Origin: Algoriphagus marincola HL-49
Lineage (GTDB): Bacteria; Bacteroidota; Bacteroidia; Cytophagales; Cyclobacteriaceae
Direction: 5' to 3'
NCBI GenBank assembly: GCA_001314815.1
Contig: LJXT01000010.1
Span: forward strand, 1 to 48,844
DNA: 48,844 nucleotides
Shown here one piece after another: positions 34,580 to 43,724 of the stretch. The position numbers were made by a program, and so were the translations under genes. How positions within the stretch are numbered: the stretch's first letter is position 1; the number at the start of each line of letters is the position of its first letter. Under the pieces are notes generated by a model, which was not told the DNA's origin, searched no databases, and was given only the letters and a program-made list of their open reading frames with translations.

Positions 34580-35305
34580 CTAAAACCTTCGAAATGAATA
34601 GCCTCGATTTTTCAGTTCCTGAATCAGGTCGTCCAAATGATGGTAGAGTTTGTCTTTTCTCAGAGGGCTTGTACCCGGGTGAATTAGTAGGTGAAAGCCC
34701 TGAAGTCCGGATTGATCTTCTCGGTCATAAATGCTTTTCAATATCTTTTCGCTGTCTAGATAATTGGGCATATCAGGAGTAGTATAATCAGCATTCGAGC
34801 GGGTGCCGGGGCTGAAGTTTACTGTGATTTGACCCAATTCTCTGGCTATTTTTACCACCTGTTTGTTATACCATTCGTAAGGTGGCATAAAGTAATCGGG
34901 GTATATTTTCAGTGCATTTAATTCATTTAAATTATCCAGAATATCCTGCTTTATTTCTGCTTCAGAATGAAGAAGACTGTCTCGACGATTCCAGTCGCAG
35001 TAGAGTAAATGTTTGTCTGAATGTGCCCCGACGAAATGACCTTGTTGATCTATTTTTTGGGTTAGACTTTGGTGATTTCTGATAAAATCCCCCGTGAGAA
35101 AAAAAGACCCTTGGATGTTATGCTTAGAAAGTACCTCAAGGACTTGCTCAAATCCTTCAAAGTAATCATGACCCGTGAAGCACAGGTAAATCTCCTTCTT
35201 CAAGGTATCGGACCGGATCAATGCCCCTTCTTGATGATAAATGCTTTGAGCAAAGCTGAGTTGGTGAAATGCCAAAACCAGAAAAAGAAGCACGATCTTA
35301 CTCAT
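34580..35305 (-). CDS. polysaccharide deacetylase-like protein with altered metal motif
   Basis: A 241-residue exported protein with the NodB fold: signal peptide to about residue 20, 'QGSFFLTGDFI' (65-75), the zinc histidines H95 and H99 (GAHSDKH), then 'YFMPPYEWYN'. The first catalytic motif, usually TFDDG, is CFTGHD (42-47), so the normal Asp-Asp pair is replaced. Some Bacteroidota homologues show a similar TGHE/D form, as I recall. It may act on N-acetylated glycans or may have a changed reaction. Its start overlaps the GH9 gene stop by 8 bp. Confidence 0.8.
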   Translation of the reverse strand: MSKIVLLFLVLAFHQLSFAQSIYHQEGALIRSDTLKKEIYLCFTGHDYFEGFEQVLEVLSKHNIQGSFFLTGDFIRNHQSLTQKIDQQGHFVGAHSDKHLLYCDWNRRDSLLHSEAEIKQDILDNLNELNALKIYPDYFMPPYEWYNKQVVKIARELGQITVNFSPGTRSNADYTTPDMPNYLDSEKILKSIYDREDQSGLQGFHLLIHPGTSPLRKDKLYHHLDDLIQELKNRGYSFRRF

Positions 35306-37073
35306 TGCTGAGAAATTTGAGAATCAAGAGAAGCTCTGCCGAACCATCCAAAGTCGGTTCATTGGTGCTGTAATCAGCCCAATCATCTAAATATTTGATG
35401 TGCTGAGGTTGCAAATGCGCATACTCATCCGGACTCGAAGGGCTGATTCCTAGCATCTGCTGATGGATAGTAGACCATAGAGGTCCATCGACCAAACTTC
35501 CCTTGACTGATTTATTCAAAATTTTCCAAAAGGGCATGTGTACATCCACCGGGGTGTCAGCATTTTCAGGAATTTCGGTGATCATACTACTCGACCAGGG
35601 GTTTAAACCCAATAGCCAATTGATATGGTTTTGTAGAAGAGGACGATATTTTTTTGATCCGGTCATTTCTTCATAGAGCATCGCTTGTGTCGCCACGGCT
35701 GCTGCCAAATTATTGGAGCACCAGATGAATAAATGACCCACACCGTAAGGATTTTGGTCTGCTCGACTTTGAATTTTCTGCAAATTTTGCTCGTAATAAT
35801 TCACCATTTTATCCTTGTCTTCTTCATTCCCCACCTGCCATAGCGCATAGTGCCCCATATTCACATAGGGGTACATTTCGTAGTGACTGGCAGTGTCCCT
35901 CTCCATCCAAGACCAAGCAGCAATGAGGTCTCCATACCTTCGCGCATCCTCCAAGAATTTAGGTTGTTGGGTCACTTTATACAATTTGGCAGCAGCCCAT
36001 TCCATATCATCGGCCCAGGTATTTTCCTCATAGCGATAGGGTGCACTAAAACTATTGCCTTGCTGATATCCTTCTTGCTTTTTTCCCATTTCATACAGCG
36101 AATGAGCGGATTCGAGACAGGATTGGGCAAAGACTTCATAGCCTTCGATTTGGCTAAAAACTTCATATCCCAAAGCCAACGTAGCAGCCGATCTACCGGC
36201 GAGGTTGGCGATTCCTGTAGCTTGGCTTTGGTACTTGGAAAGACCTTGCGGTTCGCCCGTAGCGAAATAGGCGGGACGGAAGCTGTTTGGTCCCCATCCA
36301 TAATCAGCATTTTCTTCATGGGGAAGTTTGAATCCCCGATGATCCCGGTCATCGGCTACTTGATGGTAGAGCTCATTGGGACTAGGATGCAGCTTTAAGA
36401 TCCACTCCAGACCCCATTTTGCCTCATCAAGAATGTCAGGAAGTTGGTTTGGCCCCGTTAATCCCCTTGCATTGACTTGATCTATATACCCATCAGGATC
36501 CATTTGATAGGCCATCAGTAGCCTAGCCGTGGTATTACTACTTGTGATCAGGTATTTCAATTGATCTCCGGCATCATGCCAGCCTCCGGTAGCATCGATT
36601 CGAGTGGAGTCCTCACGTAGTCCAAAAAAGCTCAATCCGTCTAGTTGATGGCAAAATTCTCCTGTAAATGGATTAAATCCGCATCGTTGGGTACGGATAA
36701 AGCTGACCACATCCTCCTGCCAGTCAGGGTAGGCTCCTATTTGAAATGCTTGACTTTTAATTTTACCATTTTTTGTTTCAAAGTAGTAGCTGCCTTTCTG
36801 GGAGACTTCAGAAAAGTCAAAGGCGTAATAATGGGAAAATGGATGCCAGGAAGATTGACTTTGAGTTCCTTCAAAAACTTTGACTAATTCTCCGGAAGAA
36901 GTTTTTAAAAGTAAAACAGGTTTCTTTATAGCTTGATTGCTTAGCAGCAAAGCTTGTTTGGGCATGTCTGAGGGATAGCCTCCCAGGTTGATTCGAATGG
37001 TGGGGCTTTCCTGTGCAATGCTGCGGGAAAAACATAGAAAAGTTAAGATCCAAAGGATGATGATTCGTTTCAT
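35298..37073 (-). CDS. glycoside hydrolase family 9 enzyme
   Basis: A 591-residue secreted enzyme. A signal peptide (1-20) and an N-terminal Ig-like domain (about 25-115, 'IRINLGGYPSDMPKQALLL') precede the (alpha/alpha)6 catalytic domain. Catalytic Asp residues sit in GGWHDAGD (Asp167, Asp170) and the acid Glu572 in NEPTLDGSAELLLIL. GH9 covers cellulases, beta-glucosidases and exo-beta-glucosaminidases. Coupling with a NodB-type deacetylase raises the chance that the substrate is an amino-sugar glycan, but cellulose-type glucans are as likely on sequence alone. It leads the two-gene unit. Confidence 0.9.
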   Translation of the reverse strand: MKRIIILWILTFLCFSRSIAQESPTIRINLGGYPSDMPKQALLLSNQAIKKPVLLLKTSSGELVKVFEGTQSQSSWHPFSHYYAFDFSEVSQKGSYYFETKNGKIKSQAFQIGAYPDWQEDVVSFIRTQRCGFNPFTGEFCHQLDGLSFFGLREDSTRIDATGGWHDAGDQLKYLITSSNTTARLLMAYQMDPDGYIDQVNARGLTGPNQLPDILDEAKWGLEWILKLHPSPNELYHQVADDRDHRGFKLPHEENADYGWGPNSFRPAYFATGEPQGLSKYQSQATGIANLAGRSAATLALGYEVFSQIEGYEVFAQSCLESAHSLYEMGKKQEGYQQGNSFSAPYRYEENTWADDMEWAAAKLYKVTQQPKFLEDARRYGDLIAAWSWMERDTASHYEMYPYVNMGHYALWQVGNEEDKDKMVNYYEQNLQKIQSRADQNPYGVGHLFIWCSNNLAAAVATQAMLYEEMTGSKKYRPLLQNHINWLLGLNPWSSSMITEIPENADTPVDVHMPFWKILNKSVKGSLVDGPLWSTIHQQMLGISPSSPDEYAHLQPQHIKYLDDWADYSTNEPTLDGSAELLLILKFLSNE

Positions 37074-37207
37074 AGTGAGGGTTTTTGCTTCTTAATGATA
37101 CATAATTTTCACCTTTGAAAATGATAGTTCCTGTTCATTTGGTTGGCTCTATCCATGAGTGGGGTTTGTTTCCTAGAAAACGAACTCAAGCTTTTCCGAA
37201 AAAAATA

Positions 37208-37236
37208 CCCCCGAGAAGTCTCAAACTTTTCGGGGG
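37208..37236 (-). terminator. terminator of the ABC transporter operon
   Basis: Stem CCCCCGAGAAGT (37208-37219) pairs with ACTTTTCGGGGG (37225-37236) with one mismatch, across a 5-nt loop. An A-run (37198-37205) on the + strand gives a U-run after the hairpin for minus-strand transcripts. It lies 27 bp beyond the permease-peptidase stop. Confidence 0.85.
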
Positions 37237-37262
37237 CAAGTGTTCAAGGTTTTAGGATTTTT

Positions 37263-40200
37263 CTATTCAATTTCTACCGTGACAGTATTATCATCAGGAA
37301 TTCGATCGATCAATTTATTGTAAGGATCAATTCCAGCTTTGGCTGGTTCTCCTTTCACCCGTACAGTGATGGTGCTTTGCCCAGGTTTGATCTTATGTTT
37401 TTGAATGTATAGCGGGTTGACTCGGGTTCTTCCATTTTCATCGGTATCATCTTCGGCAAAGATTCCGATATCGATATAATCTGCCTCGTATTCAGCATCT
37501 GATTCTCTTCCTGTCTCATCAGCATAAAGCTTCTGAGAGCGGATGTTTAAAGTGATGTCATATTCACCCTCAGCCACCTTAGTAGCGGTCACTTCCTCGG
37601 CTCGATTATCATAAAGCGTGATTTTATTCCAAGTATCGTCCAGGTAATACATTAGGCTATCTGGAGTGGCTTCCGCCAAATAATTATATAAATCTGAGCT
37701 TCCGGGGAAAGGAGGTTCTTGTCTCAATCCAAAATCTTGATTGAATTTATATAAAGCCGAGTCCATAGCTTCAGGACCTATCAAATCTCTCAATCCGTAA
37801 AGAATCAATGATCCCTTGTAATACCACTGGTAGGCTCGATTGCAATTGATGAAGACATTTTCCTTTTTGCTTTCATTGGATCTTCCTCGGAGGTAATTAT
37901 CCAATTCACTTTTTAGGAACCGCTTCATATTATCCTTTCCATATCTTCTTTCTGTCAAGATCAAAGCTGAAAATTCTGCCAAAGCTTCGGATATCAAATT
38001 GGATCCCCGAGTATAGTTTGGAGTAATCTGATGTCCCCACCACTGATGCGCCAATTCGTGCGCAGTAACGTAGTAGACGTAATCAAAATCATTAGGATCT
38101 GAGAAGTAAGCTACCCATCCAAAATCCTCCGAAAATGGAACCGTATTTGGAAAGGACTGAGCAAATCCTGCATAGCGCGGAAACTCTAAAAGCCTCATTT
38201 GACGGAATTGGAAGTTGCCATAGGTTTCTGAGAAGTAAGTCAATCCATCTTTATAGGATTGCAGAAAGCGATCTAGGTTATATGCGTGTTGCTTGTCATA
38301 GAAGATCTCTATATCGACTTTTTGTCCATCGGGTAATTCTGCCTCATCTCGAAGTACCTCGTATTCGGCTGATACAAATGTGAAAAAGGCCTGAATAGGA
38401 GTGTCTTGAATATAATGAAAGTAACGTCGTCCATTTTCTTCCCATTCTCGCTGTAAGTAACCCGGTGCTACTGCGATTTGAGAAGGGACTGTACTGACCA
38501 CAGCTTCAAATTGGATAAAGTCGGCATCGTCGGCAAATAGCAGAGTAGACCTACCAACAGGGTCATCATGCGGAGGTAAATCTTCTGGTTTTTCTGGCAG
38601 ATCGTATTTTCTTCTATCCTCATCTGAGGAGATCTCTGCCTGTGCATTGTATCCGATCTCAGGCACTCCACCGGAGAAGAATGTGCCATTGTAGATGATT
38701 TCACGTTGATATCCAGAATTCGGGAAGCCACTATATCCAGCCTCACTGACAATGGTGAATTGTAAGGTGTCTCCAGGCATCATTGGCTCGGGTAGTGCAG
38801 TAATTTTATACCATTCCCGCTCCTCCTTTTTTCCAAAAAATTGAAACTTGCTTGGTTCGTACTCTAAAGGAAAACGATGATCAAGCGTGTCACCACCTAG
38901 AATAACCTTGAAATCACTTAAGGAGGTGGAATTGAAGTGGATTGAATCAATCGGGCTGTCTGTTTTATTGACCAGCTCTACTTCGGCCAGGAAATCTGCT
39001 TTGCGTTCCATCGGAAATAGATCAGCCTGAATATTGATTTTCGTGAATTTAGGTTGAGGTATTCCCTCGTACTTTTTCAATTGCTTTTCATAGGCTACAG
39101 ATCGGATTGTGTTTTCATCTGAGGTTCTATAATTGTTTTTGTAGACGACATTGTTGAAAATATATCCGCCAGAAGCTAAGGCAATGAGTAAGAATACAAA
39201 GGATAACCTAGGGGCTGGTTTGGAAAGTCTTGATTTGGCGATTTGCCAACGGCTTTTCCAAGTGTTTTCTGTGCCTCTACTGAAGAAAATGCTGAAGAAT
39301 AACACTAGGAAGATTCCCCACGCTGTCCAATACAGGTTAAACCAAAACAAGGATGTGCCGAAATGGCCCAGTCCATTCATGTCACTCCAAGTGTAGCCCG
39401 GTTTGTAGCTGTAGAAAAAGAGATTGAAGTTATAATCTGCAAAATTCCTCAAGATGAGCATCACCAGCCAAATGCCGATAGCGGCTGCATGTCCAGCAAA
39501 TTTATTGTTCACTACTACATGAACTGCAAAAACCAGTAGTACCATTTGCAGGTAGTCGGGTAGTGAGATCAGGTAGCTGTCGATCAGATATACCTTTAGA
39601 TCATAATTGAAATAGCCTTTGAGTGTCTGAATTAGAATCCCAACAAAGATTGGTACAGTAGTCAGAATAAGACAAATAAACGCCATTCCGAGGAATTTGG
39701 AGGAGATTATCACACTGTCTCGCACCGGAAAGGTATCATTGATGATGGAGTAACCTGTAGATTGGTCTCGATGCAGGGCTTCCCCTGTAAAAAACACAAT
39801 GATGATGAATACAAAGAGATTATAATCAAAGGTTTTAAACTCCATCAGAAAGGAAGTGGAGGGGTAATTTGGTACACTATACAGAGTGATTCCAATCCAA
39901 AAATCCAGAACCAGAAAAATCAATCCGCCCAACAAAATAGATCGGAAGTAGACATCTTTAGTGATGTTTTGGACTTCAATTTTTGTCAAGGTTTTTAGGC
40001 TGTTCCACTGATATTTTTTCGAAAAGTCAGTGATGACATCAAGTTTTTTAAGGAAGTAATTAGATTCCTTTTCTTGCTTTTCCTTGGTTTTCTTTTGGGA
40101 AGTTTGAAAGAAGTAATTAAAGCTAAACCGGGCATAAGCTGCAATAAACAAGACTAACCCAATGCTTACCCAAAGAAGTCGATTGAGTAAAAGATTACCC

Positions 40201-40907
40201 TCCAAGGGAAGGAAAAAGCTGTTTTGCTCGTAAGGGGTTAGGTAGCGAGTTTGAAGATCAAAGGTATTCACTCCAAAGGGATCGATGAGCTGTACAAGAT
40301 CCTTGTTTTCGATATCCTGAGATAGAAAGTTTGCCAGTAGGTAAATGATGAAAACTACGATACCTCCTGAATAGATCGAGCGGATATTTCGGGTAAATAC
40401 GATGAGTGCGAAAAATAAAGATCCCGCAAGCCAGAGGTTTGGCAAAAGAAGTGTGAGCCAAGGATGGAGGTAATTGATCAGGGAGTTTGGACCGTATCGT
40501 TCAGCTTCTGTTCCAAAAAGAGGTCCTAAAATACTGCCCAAATAAACCCCGATGAGTGCGCCGGAAGAAATGAACATTAGGGTCAAAAAGGAACCCCAAA
40601 ATCTACCCATAAAATATCCGGACTTGGTGATCGGATAGCTAAACAGAAAGGTTCCGGTTTTGTGTTCTAAATCTCGGTATAGCGGAACACCCATAACGGC
40701 AGAAGCAATCAGGATTCCGAAAATTGAAATTAGAAGAAGCAGGTTGGCGATGACAATTGGTGCATTGTGAAAGACTTTTTCGGAAGCAGGAGTATTACCC
40801 GAACCAATAAGCAAAGCAGCGACGACCAGCAAGAGGAAGAAGTAAATCCAAGTTGCCGGTCTTCCAAAACGATATTTGAGTTCGAAAAGAAAGATATCCT
40901 TAAACAT
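37263..40907 (-). CDS. ABC transporter permease fused to M1-type aminopeptidase
   Basis: A 1214-residue fusion. Residues 1-570 hold about twelve hydrophobic helices of the ABC-2 permease type. Residues from about 610 form an M1 (gluzincin) peptidase with beta-sandwich and catalytic domain: H950-ELAH-954 followed by Glu974 (ISEALAEF). The spacing from the second His to the Glu is one residue longer than in classical M1 enzymes. The exopeptidase GxMEN motif is replaced by GFAQS at about 913-917. The peptidase half should lie on the outer face of the inner membrane. The ATPase gene ends 9 bp upstream. The transported or cleaved substrate is unknown. Confidence 0.9.
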   Translation of the reverse strand: MFKDIFLFELKYRFGRPATWIYFFLLLVVAALLIGSGNTPASEKVFHNAPIVIANLLLLISIFGILIASAVMGVPLYRDLEHKTGTFLFSYPITKSGYFMGRFWGSFLTLMFISSGALIGVYLGSILGPLFGTEAERYGPNSLINYLHPWLTLLLPNLWLAGSLFFALIVFTRNIRSIYSGGIVVFIIYLLANFLSQDIENKDLVQLIDPFGVNTFDLQTRYLTPYEQNSFFLPLEGNLLLNRLLWVSIGLVLFIAAYARFSFNYFFQTSQKKTKEKQEKESNYFLKKLDVITDFSKKYQWNSLKTLTKIEVQNITKDVYFRSILLGGLIFLVLDFWIGITLYSVPNYPSTSFLMEFKTFDYNLFVFIIIVFFTGEALHRDQSTGYSIINDTFPVRDSVIISSKFLGMAFICLILTTVPIFVGILIQTLKGYFNYDLKVYLIDSYLISLPDYLQMVLLVFAVHVVVNNKFAGHAAAIGIWLVMLILRNFADYNFNLFFYSYKPGYTWSDMNGLGHFGTSLFWFNLYWTAWGIFLVLFFSIFFSRGTENTWKSRWQIAKSRLSKPAPRLSFVFLLIALASGGYIFNNVVYKNNYRTSDENTIRSVAYEKQLKKYEGIPQPKFTKINIQADLFPMERKADFLAEVELVNKTDSPIDSIHFNSTSLSDFKVILGGDTLDHRFPLEYEPSKFQFFGKKEEREWYKITALPEPMMPGDTLQFTIVSEAGYSGFPNSGYQREIIYNGTFFSGGVPEIGYNAQAEISSDEDRRKYDLPEKPEDLPPHDDPVGRSTLLFADDADFIQFEAVVSTVPSQIAVAPGYLQREWEENGRRYFHYIQDTPIQAFFTFVSAEYEVLRDEAELPDGQKVDIEIFYDKQHAYNLDRFLQSYKDGLTYFSETYGNFQFRQMRLLEFPRYAGFAQSFPNTVPFSEDFGWVAYFSDPNDFDYVYYVTAHELAHQWWGHQITPNYTRGSNLISEALAEFSALILTERRYGKDNMKRFLKSELDNYLRGRSNESKKENVFINCNRAYQWYYKGSLILYGLRDLIGPEAMDSALYKFNQDFGLRQEPPFPGSSDLYNYLAEATPDSLMYYLDDTWNKITLYDNRAEEVTATKVAEGEYDITLNIRSQKLYADETGRESDAEYEADYIDIGIFAEDDTDENGRTRVNPLYIQKHKIKPGQSTITVRVKGEPAKAGIDPYNKLIDRIPDDNTVTVEIE

Positions 40908-40916
40908 GGCGATAGA

Positions 40917-41804
40917 TTAAATAGTGATCGGATCTACTTTCTTGGAAATGAAGCTAAAATAAACGTCCTCAAGGTCGGCGGGAGTACTTTCAAAGCCATT
41001 GCCCGGGTCTGTGTCACTTTCCACTCGTAAGCTCAATTTCCCTGCAATTAGCTTTGTGGAGATTACTTGATATTCTTCACGGTAGTATTCCAATTCCGAC
41101 TTATCGATCGATTTTTGGTAGATTTTTCCATTCACCTGAACAAGTCCTTCTTTAGGCGTGCCTTGCATGAGTACCTCTCCAGTACAGATGATGGCCATAT
41201 TGGAGCAAAGTGTATTGACATCTTCTACGATGTGAGTTGAAAGAATTACAATTGTATTTTCACCTAATTCTGAAAGTAAATTGTAGAATCGGTTTCGCTC
41301 GGAAGGATCAAGACCTGCTGTTGGTTCATCGACAATAATGAGACTTGGATTTCCTACTAGTGCTTGGGCAATCCCAAATCGTTGCCTCATTCCACCGGAA
41401 TAGGTGCCGAGACCTTTCTTTCGATGCTTGTACAAGTTGACTCGGTTTAGTAGTGAAGCAACGAGTTCCTTTCGCTCTGCCTTATTTCCTACACCCTTCA
41501 TTTGAGCGATGTGGTCAAGCATCGTCTCTGCATTGATTCTTGGGTATAAACCAAAATCTTGTGGTAGGTAGCCAAGACGCTCTCTTACGGATTGTTTGTC
41601 CTTCAGGACGTCAATTCCATCAAGTGTGACTGTTCCTGAATCGGCTTCCTGTAGGGTTGCAAGGGTACGCATCAAAGTGGATTTTCCTGCACCGTTTGGA
41701 CCAAGGAGACCAAACATTCCTTGTGGTATGGTGAGGGATACATTGTTCAGAGCCTGAACCCCATTGGGGTAGGTTTTAGAGAGGTTCTTGATCGATAGTT
41801 CCAT
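40917..41804 (-). CDS. ABC transporter ATP-binding protein
   Basis: A 295-residue ATPase. Walker A GPNGAGKST is at 35-43, the signature YSGGMRQR at 135-142, Walker B LIIVDEPTAGLD at 155-166, and the H-loop STHIVED follows. The C-terminal 70 residues are an extra domain typical of ABC-2 export ATPases. It energises the permease-peptidase encoded 9 bp downstream, probably as a dimer. The start is 195 bp from the divergent VOC lipoprotein gene. Confidence 0.92.
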   Translation of the reverse strand: MELSIKNLSKTYPNGVQALNNVSLTIPQGMFGLLGPNGAGKSTLMRTLATLQEADSGTVTLDGIDVLKDKQSVRERLGYLPQDFGLYPRINAETMLDHIAQMKGVGNKAERKELVASLLNRVNLYKHRKKGLGTYSGGMRQRFGIAQALVGNPSLIIVDEPTAGLDPSERNRFYNLLSELGENTIVILSTHIVEDVNTLCSNMAIICTGEVLMQGTPKEGLVQVNGKIYQKSIDKSELEYYREEYQVISTKLIAGKLSLRVESDTDPGNGFESTPADLEDVYFSFISKKVDPITI

Positions 41805-41999
41805 GGATTATTCTGTTGAGTTAAAAGTTTTAATGGAAGGAATATTTATTTAAATGCTTTATCAATATAAAGAATTGAATTTTAAGTAGTTTTAAAAATA
41901 CAATTTTGCAGACTTTGAGTTTTAGATGCGGATTTCATAGGGATGGATGCATTGGTTTTCAGATTATTTTTTAACTAGAAGGTCTGAAAAGAAAAAATC

Positions 42000-43235
42000 A
42001 TGATTAATTATAAACTCAGGCCACTTTTCTACTTTCTGATTCTAGATCTAATCCTTTTTTCCTGTCAAAGCAGGTCATTTCAAAAGGAATCCGGTCAGGT
42101 CGAATCATTTGCAGAAATGGTTGCTGCGGGTGTAAAACCCATTGCATTAGGTCCGCCTATGAATTCGGCGGAAATGGATCTTTTTATGCCCGAAATGGAG
42201 CGCTTAGCTGAAAAATACCAAGTTCAGTATTATCGGGAATCAGCGCTTATTCAAACGGATCTTTTCCCCACAGCAGCAAGCGAAGGGAAAGAGGTACTGA
42301 TCATTTATCAGAACCCAATTTTCTTGCAATCCTACCAAAATCTGAAAAGTGATTTGGAATCAAATTCAGTGGAAGACAAGGAGGATTTGAGCAGACGTTT
42401 CGGAAGATTGCTCGGATACCCTGTCTGGAAGATCAATGAACTTTTGGAAGCAAATTCCACCTTTCGGGATTTGGAGGATTTCGGTATTCAAGGGCAGGAA
42501 TTAAGTTTTTACTATCGGGATTTAGACCGGGCAAAGTCATTTTATCAAAATAAATTGGGATTGAATTTGCTTGCTGAGAATGAAGACTCGGCCACTTTTC
42601 AGATAGCAGGAGATTCAAGGCTGGTGTTGAAAAGCGTGTCTGGTTCGACTTACTCTGGTCAGGAAAATAAATCCGTGGCTTTGGCACTTTTGACTGATAA
42701 TTTGGAAGCCTGGTATGCACATGTTCAGGAAGAAAAAATACCTATCAAATATACACTCAAGCAAAATCCGGAAGATGCGCATGATGGATTTGTCGCTATA
42801 GACCCGGAAGGCTATTTATTGGAGTTTGAAATGTTTCGGCAGCATCCTGAGAATGAAGTATTGATGCCGGAATTACAGCGATTGGAACCGAAAGCTACTA
42901 GCCTTGGGGAAGAATTGAATTTTTATGCAACCGTTACTTGGCTGTATTATGAGGACATGCTTCCCATGGAGAACTTTATGATGGAAAACCTGGGCTTGAA
43001 ATTATCTGCAGATCAAGGATGGGCGAAGATTTATCGGGTTTCGGAAAATAGCTATTTGGGATTAGTGGATGAAAAGCGCGGGATGAATTCCTTTTCCGAG
43101 GAAAAGTTGGTGGAGGTAAAATTCGACTTGCAGGATCCGCAGGCTTGGGAAGAATACTTGAAAAATACCTTAGGCGACTCAGTTAGGACGGAGCGGACAT
43201 TTCGGGATTTGGGGAGATATTTATTTCGGTTTTAG
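42000..43235 (+). CDS. lipoprotein with two VOC (glyoxalase-fold) regions
   Basis: A 411-residue protein with a lipobox LILFSC (Cys22), so it is predicted to be a lipoprotein facing the periplasm or outer surface. Residues 40-150 are unassigned. A first VOC-like unit lies at about 165-285 ('LSFYYRDLDRAKSFYQNKLGLNLLAENEDSATFQIAGDSRLVLK', 'AIDPEGYLLEFEMF'). A second, weaker one lies at about 300-405 ('MENFMMENLGLKLSADQGWAKIYRVSENSYLGLVDEK'). VOC proteins bind metals and act on small molecules; an exported double VOC is less usual. The substrate is unknown. Confidence 0.7.
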   Translation: MINYKLRPLFYFLILDLILFSCQSRSFQKESGQVESFAEMVAAGVKPIALGPPMNSAEMDLFMPEMERLAEKYQVQYYRESALIQTDLFPTAASEGKEVLIIYQNPIFLQSYQNLKSDLESNSVEDKEDLSRRFGRLLGYPVWKINELLEANSTFRDLEDFGIQGQELSFYYRDLDRAKSFYQNKLGLNLLAENEDSATFQIAGDSRLVLKSVSGSTYSGQENKSVALALLTDNLEAWYAHVQEEKIPIKYTLKQNPEDAHDGFVAIDPEGYLLEFEMFRQHPENEVLMPELQRLEPKATSLGEELNFYATVTWLYYEDMLPMENFMMENLGLKLSADQGWAKIYRVSENSYLGLVDEKRGMNSFSEEKLVEVKFDLQDPQAWEEYLKNTLGDSVRTERTFRDLGRYLFRF

Positions 43236-43313
43236 CCCATATTTATTGGATTATTGAGGCGGTTTCCCGATTTTTTACCTATAGTTTAAATTGTCTGGTT
43301 TATTTTAGTTTTC

Positions 43314-43724
43314 ATGCGAATCACAAAAAAGGAGTTAGATGATTTGTCTTTCAAGGTAATTGGAGCCGCGATCGAAGTACACAAGCGACTTGGTCCTGGG
43401 CTTTTGGAAAGTGTTTATCAAAAATGCCTAGAAATAGAACTTTCTTCATGTAATCTTAAATACAAGAAGGAAATGGATGTTCCTGTCTATTACAGGGATA
43501 GACTGATTGACATGCAGTTTCGATGTGACTTTTTCGTGGAGGATATTCTAGTAGTTGAGCTCAAGGCCGTTTCTGAAGTATTGCCGATTCATGAAGCACA
43601 AGTTTTAAACTATATAAATCTCCTAGAGGTGCCTAAAGGGATTTTGATAAATTTCAACGTATCTAATATCTTTTATCAAGGCCAAAAAACTTTTGTTAAT
43701 AAGTATTATGAGATGTTGATTTAG
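43314..43724 (+). CDS. GxxExxY protein (PDDEXK-like)
   Basis: A 136-residue protein of the widespread but uncharacterised GxxExxY family. The name motif is seen as G29-LLE-SVY35 in HKRLGPGLLESVYQKCLEIEL. The downstream core resembles a PD-(D/E)XK nuclease: Asp72 (FRCDFFV), then Glu82-Leu-Lys84 (VVELKAV). The catalytic triad is intact, so a nuclease is plausible. It is a single gene. It is followed 75 bp later by an array of palindromic repeat units, described separately. Confidence 0.85.
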   Translation: MRITKKELDDLSFKVIGAAIEVHKRLGPGLLESVYQKCLEIELSSCNLKYKKEMDVPVYYRDRLIDMQFRCDFFVEDILVVELKAVSEVLPIHEAQVLNYINLLEVPKGILINFNVSNIFYQGQKTFVNKYYEMLI

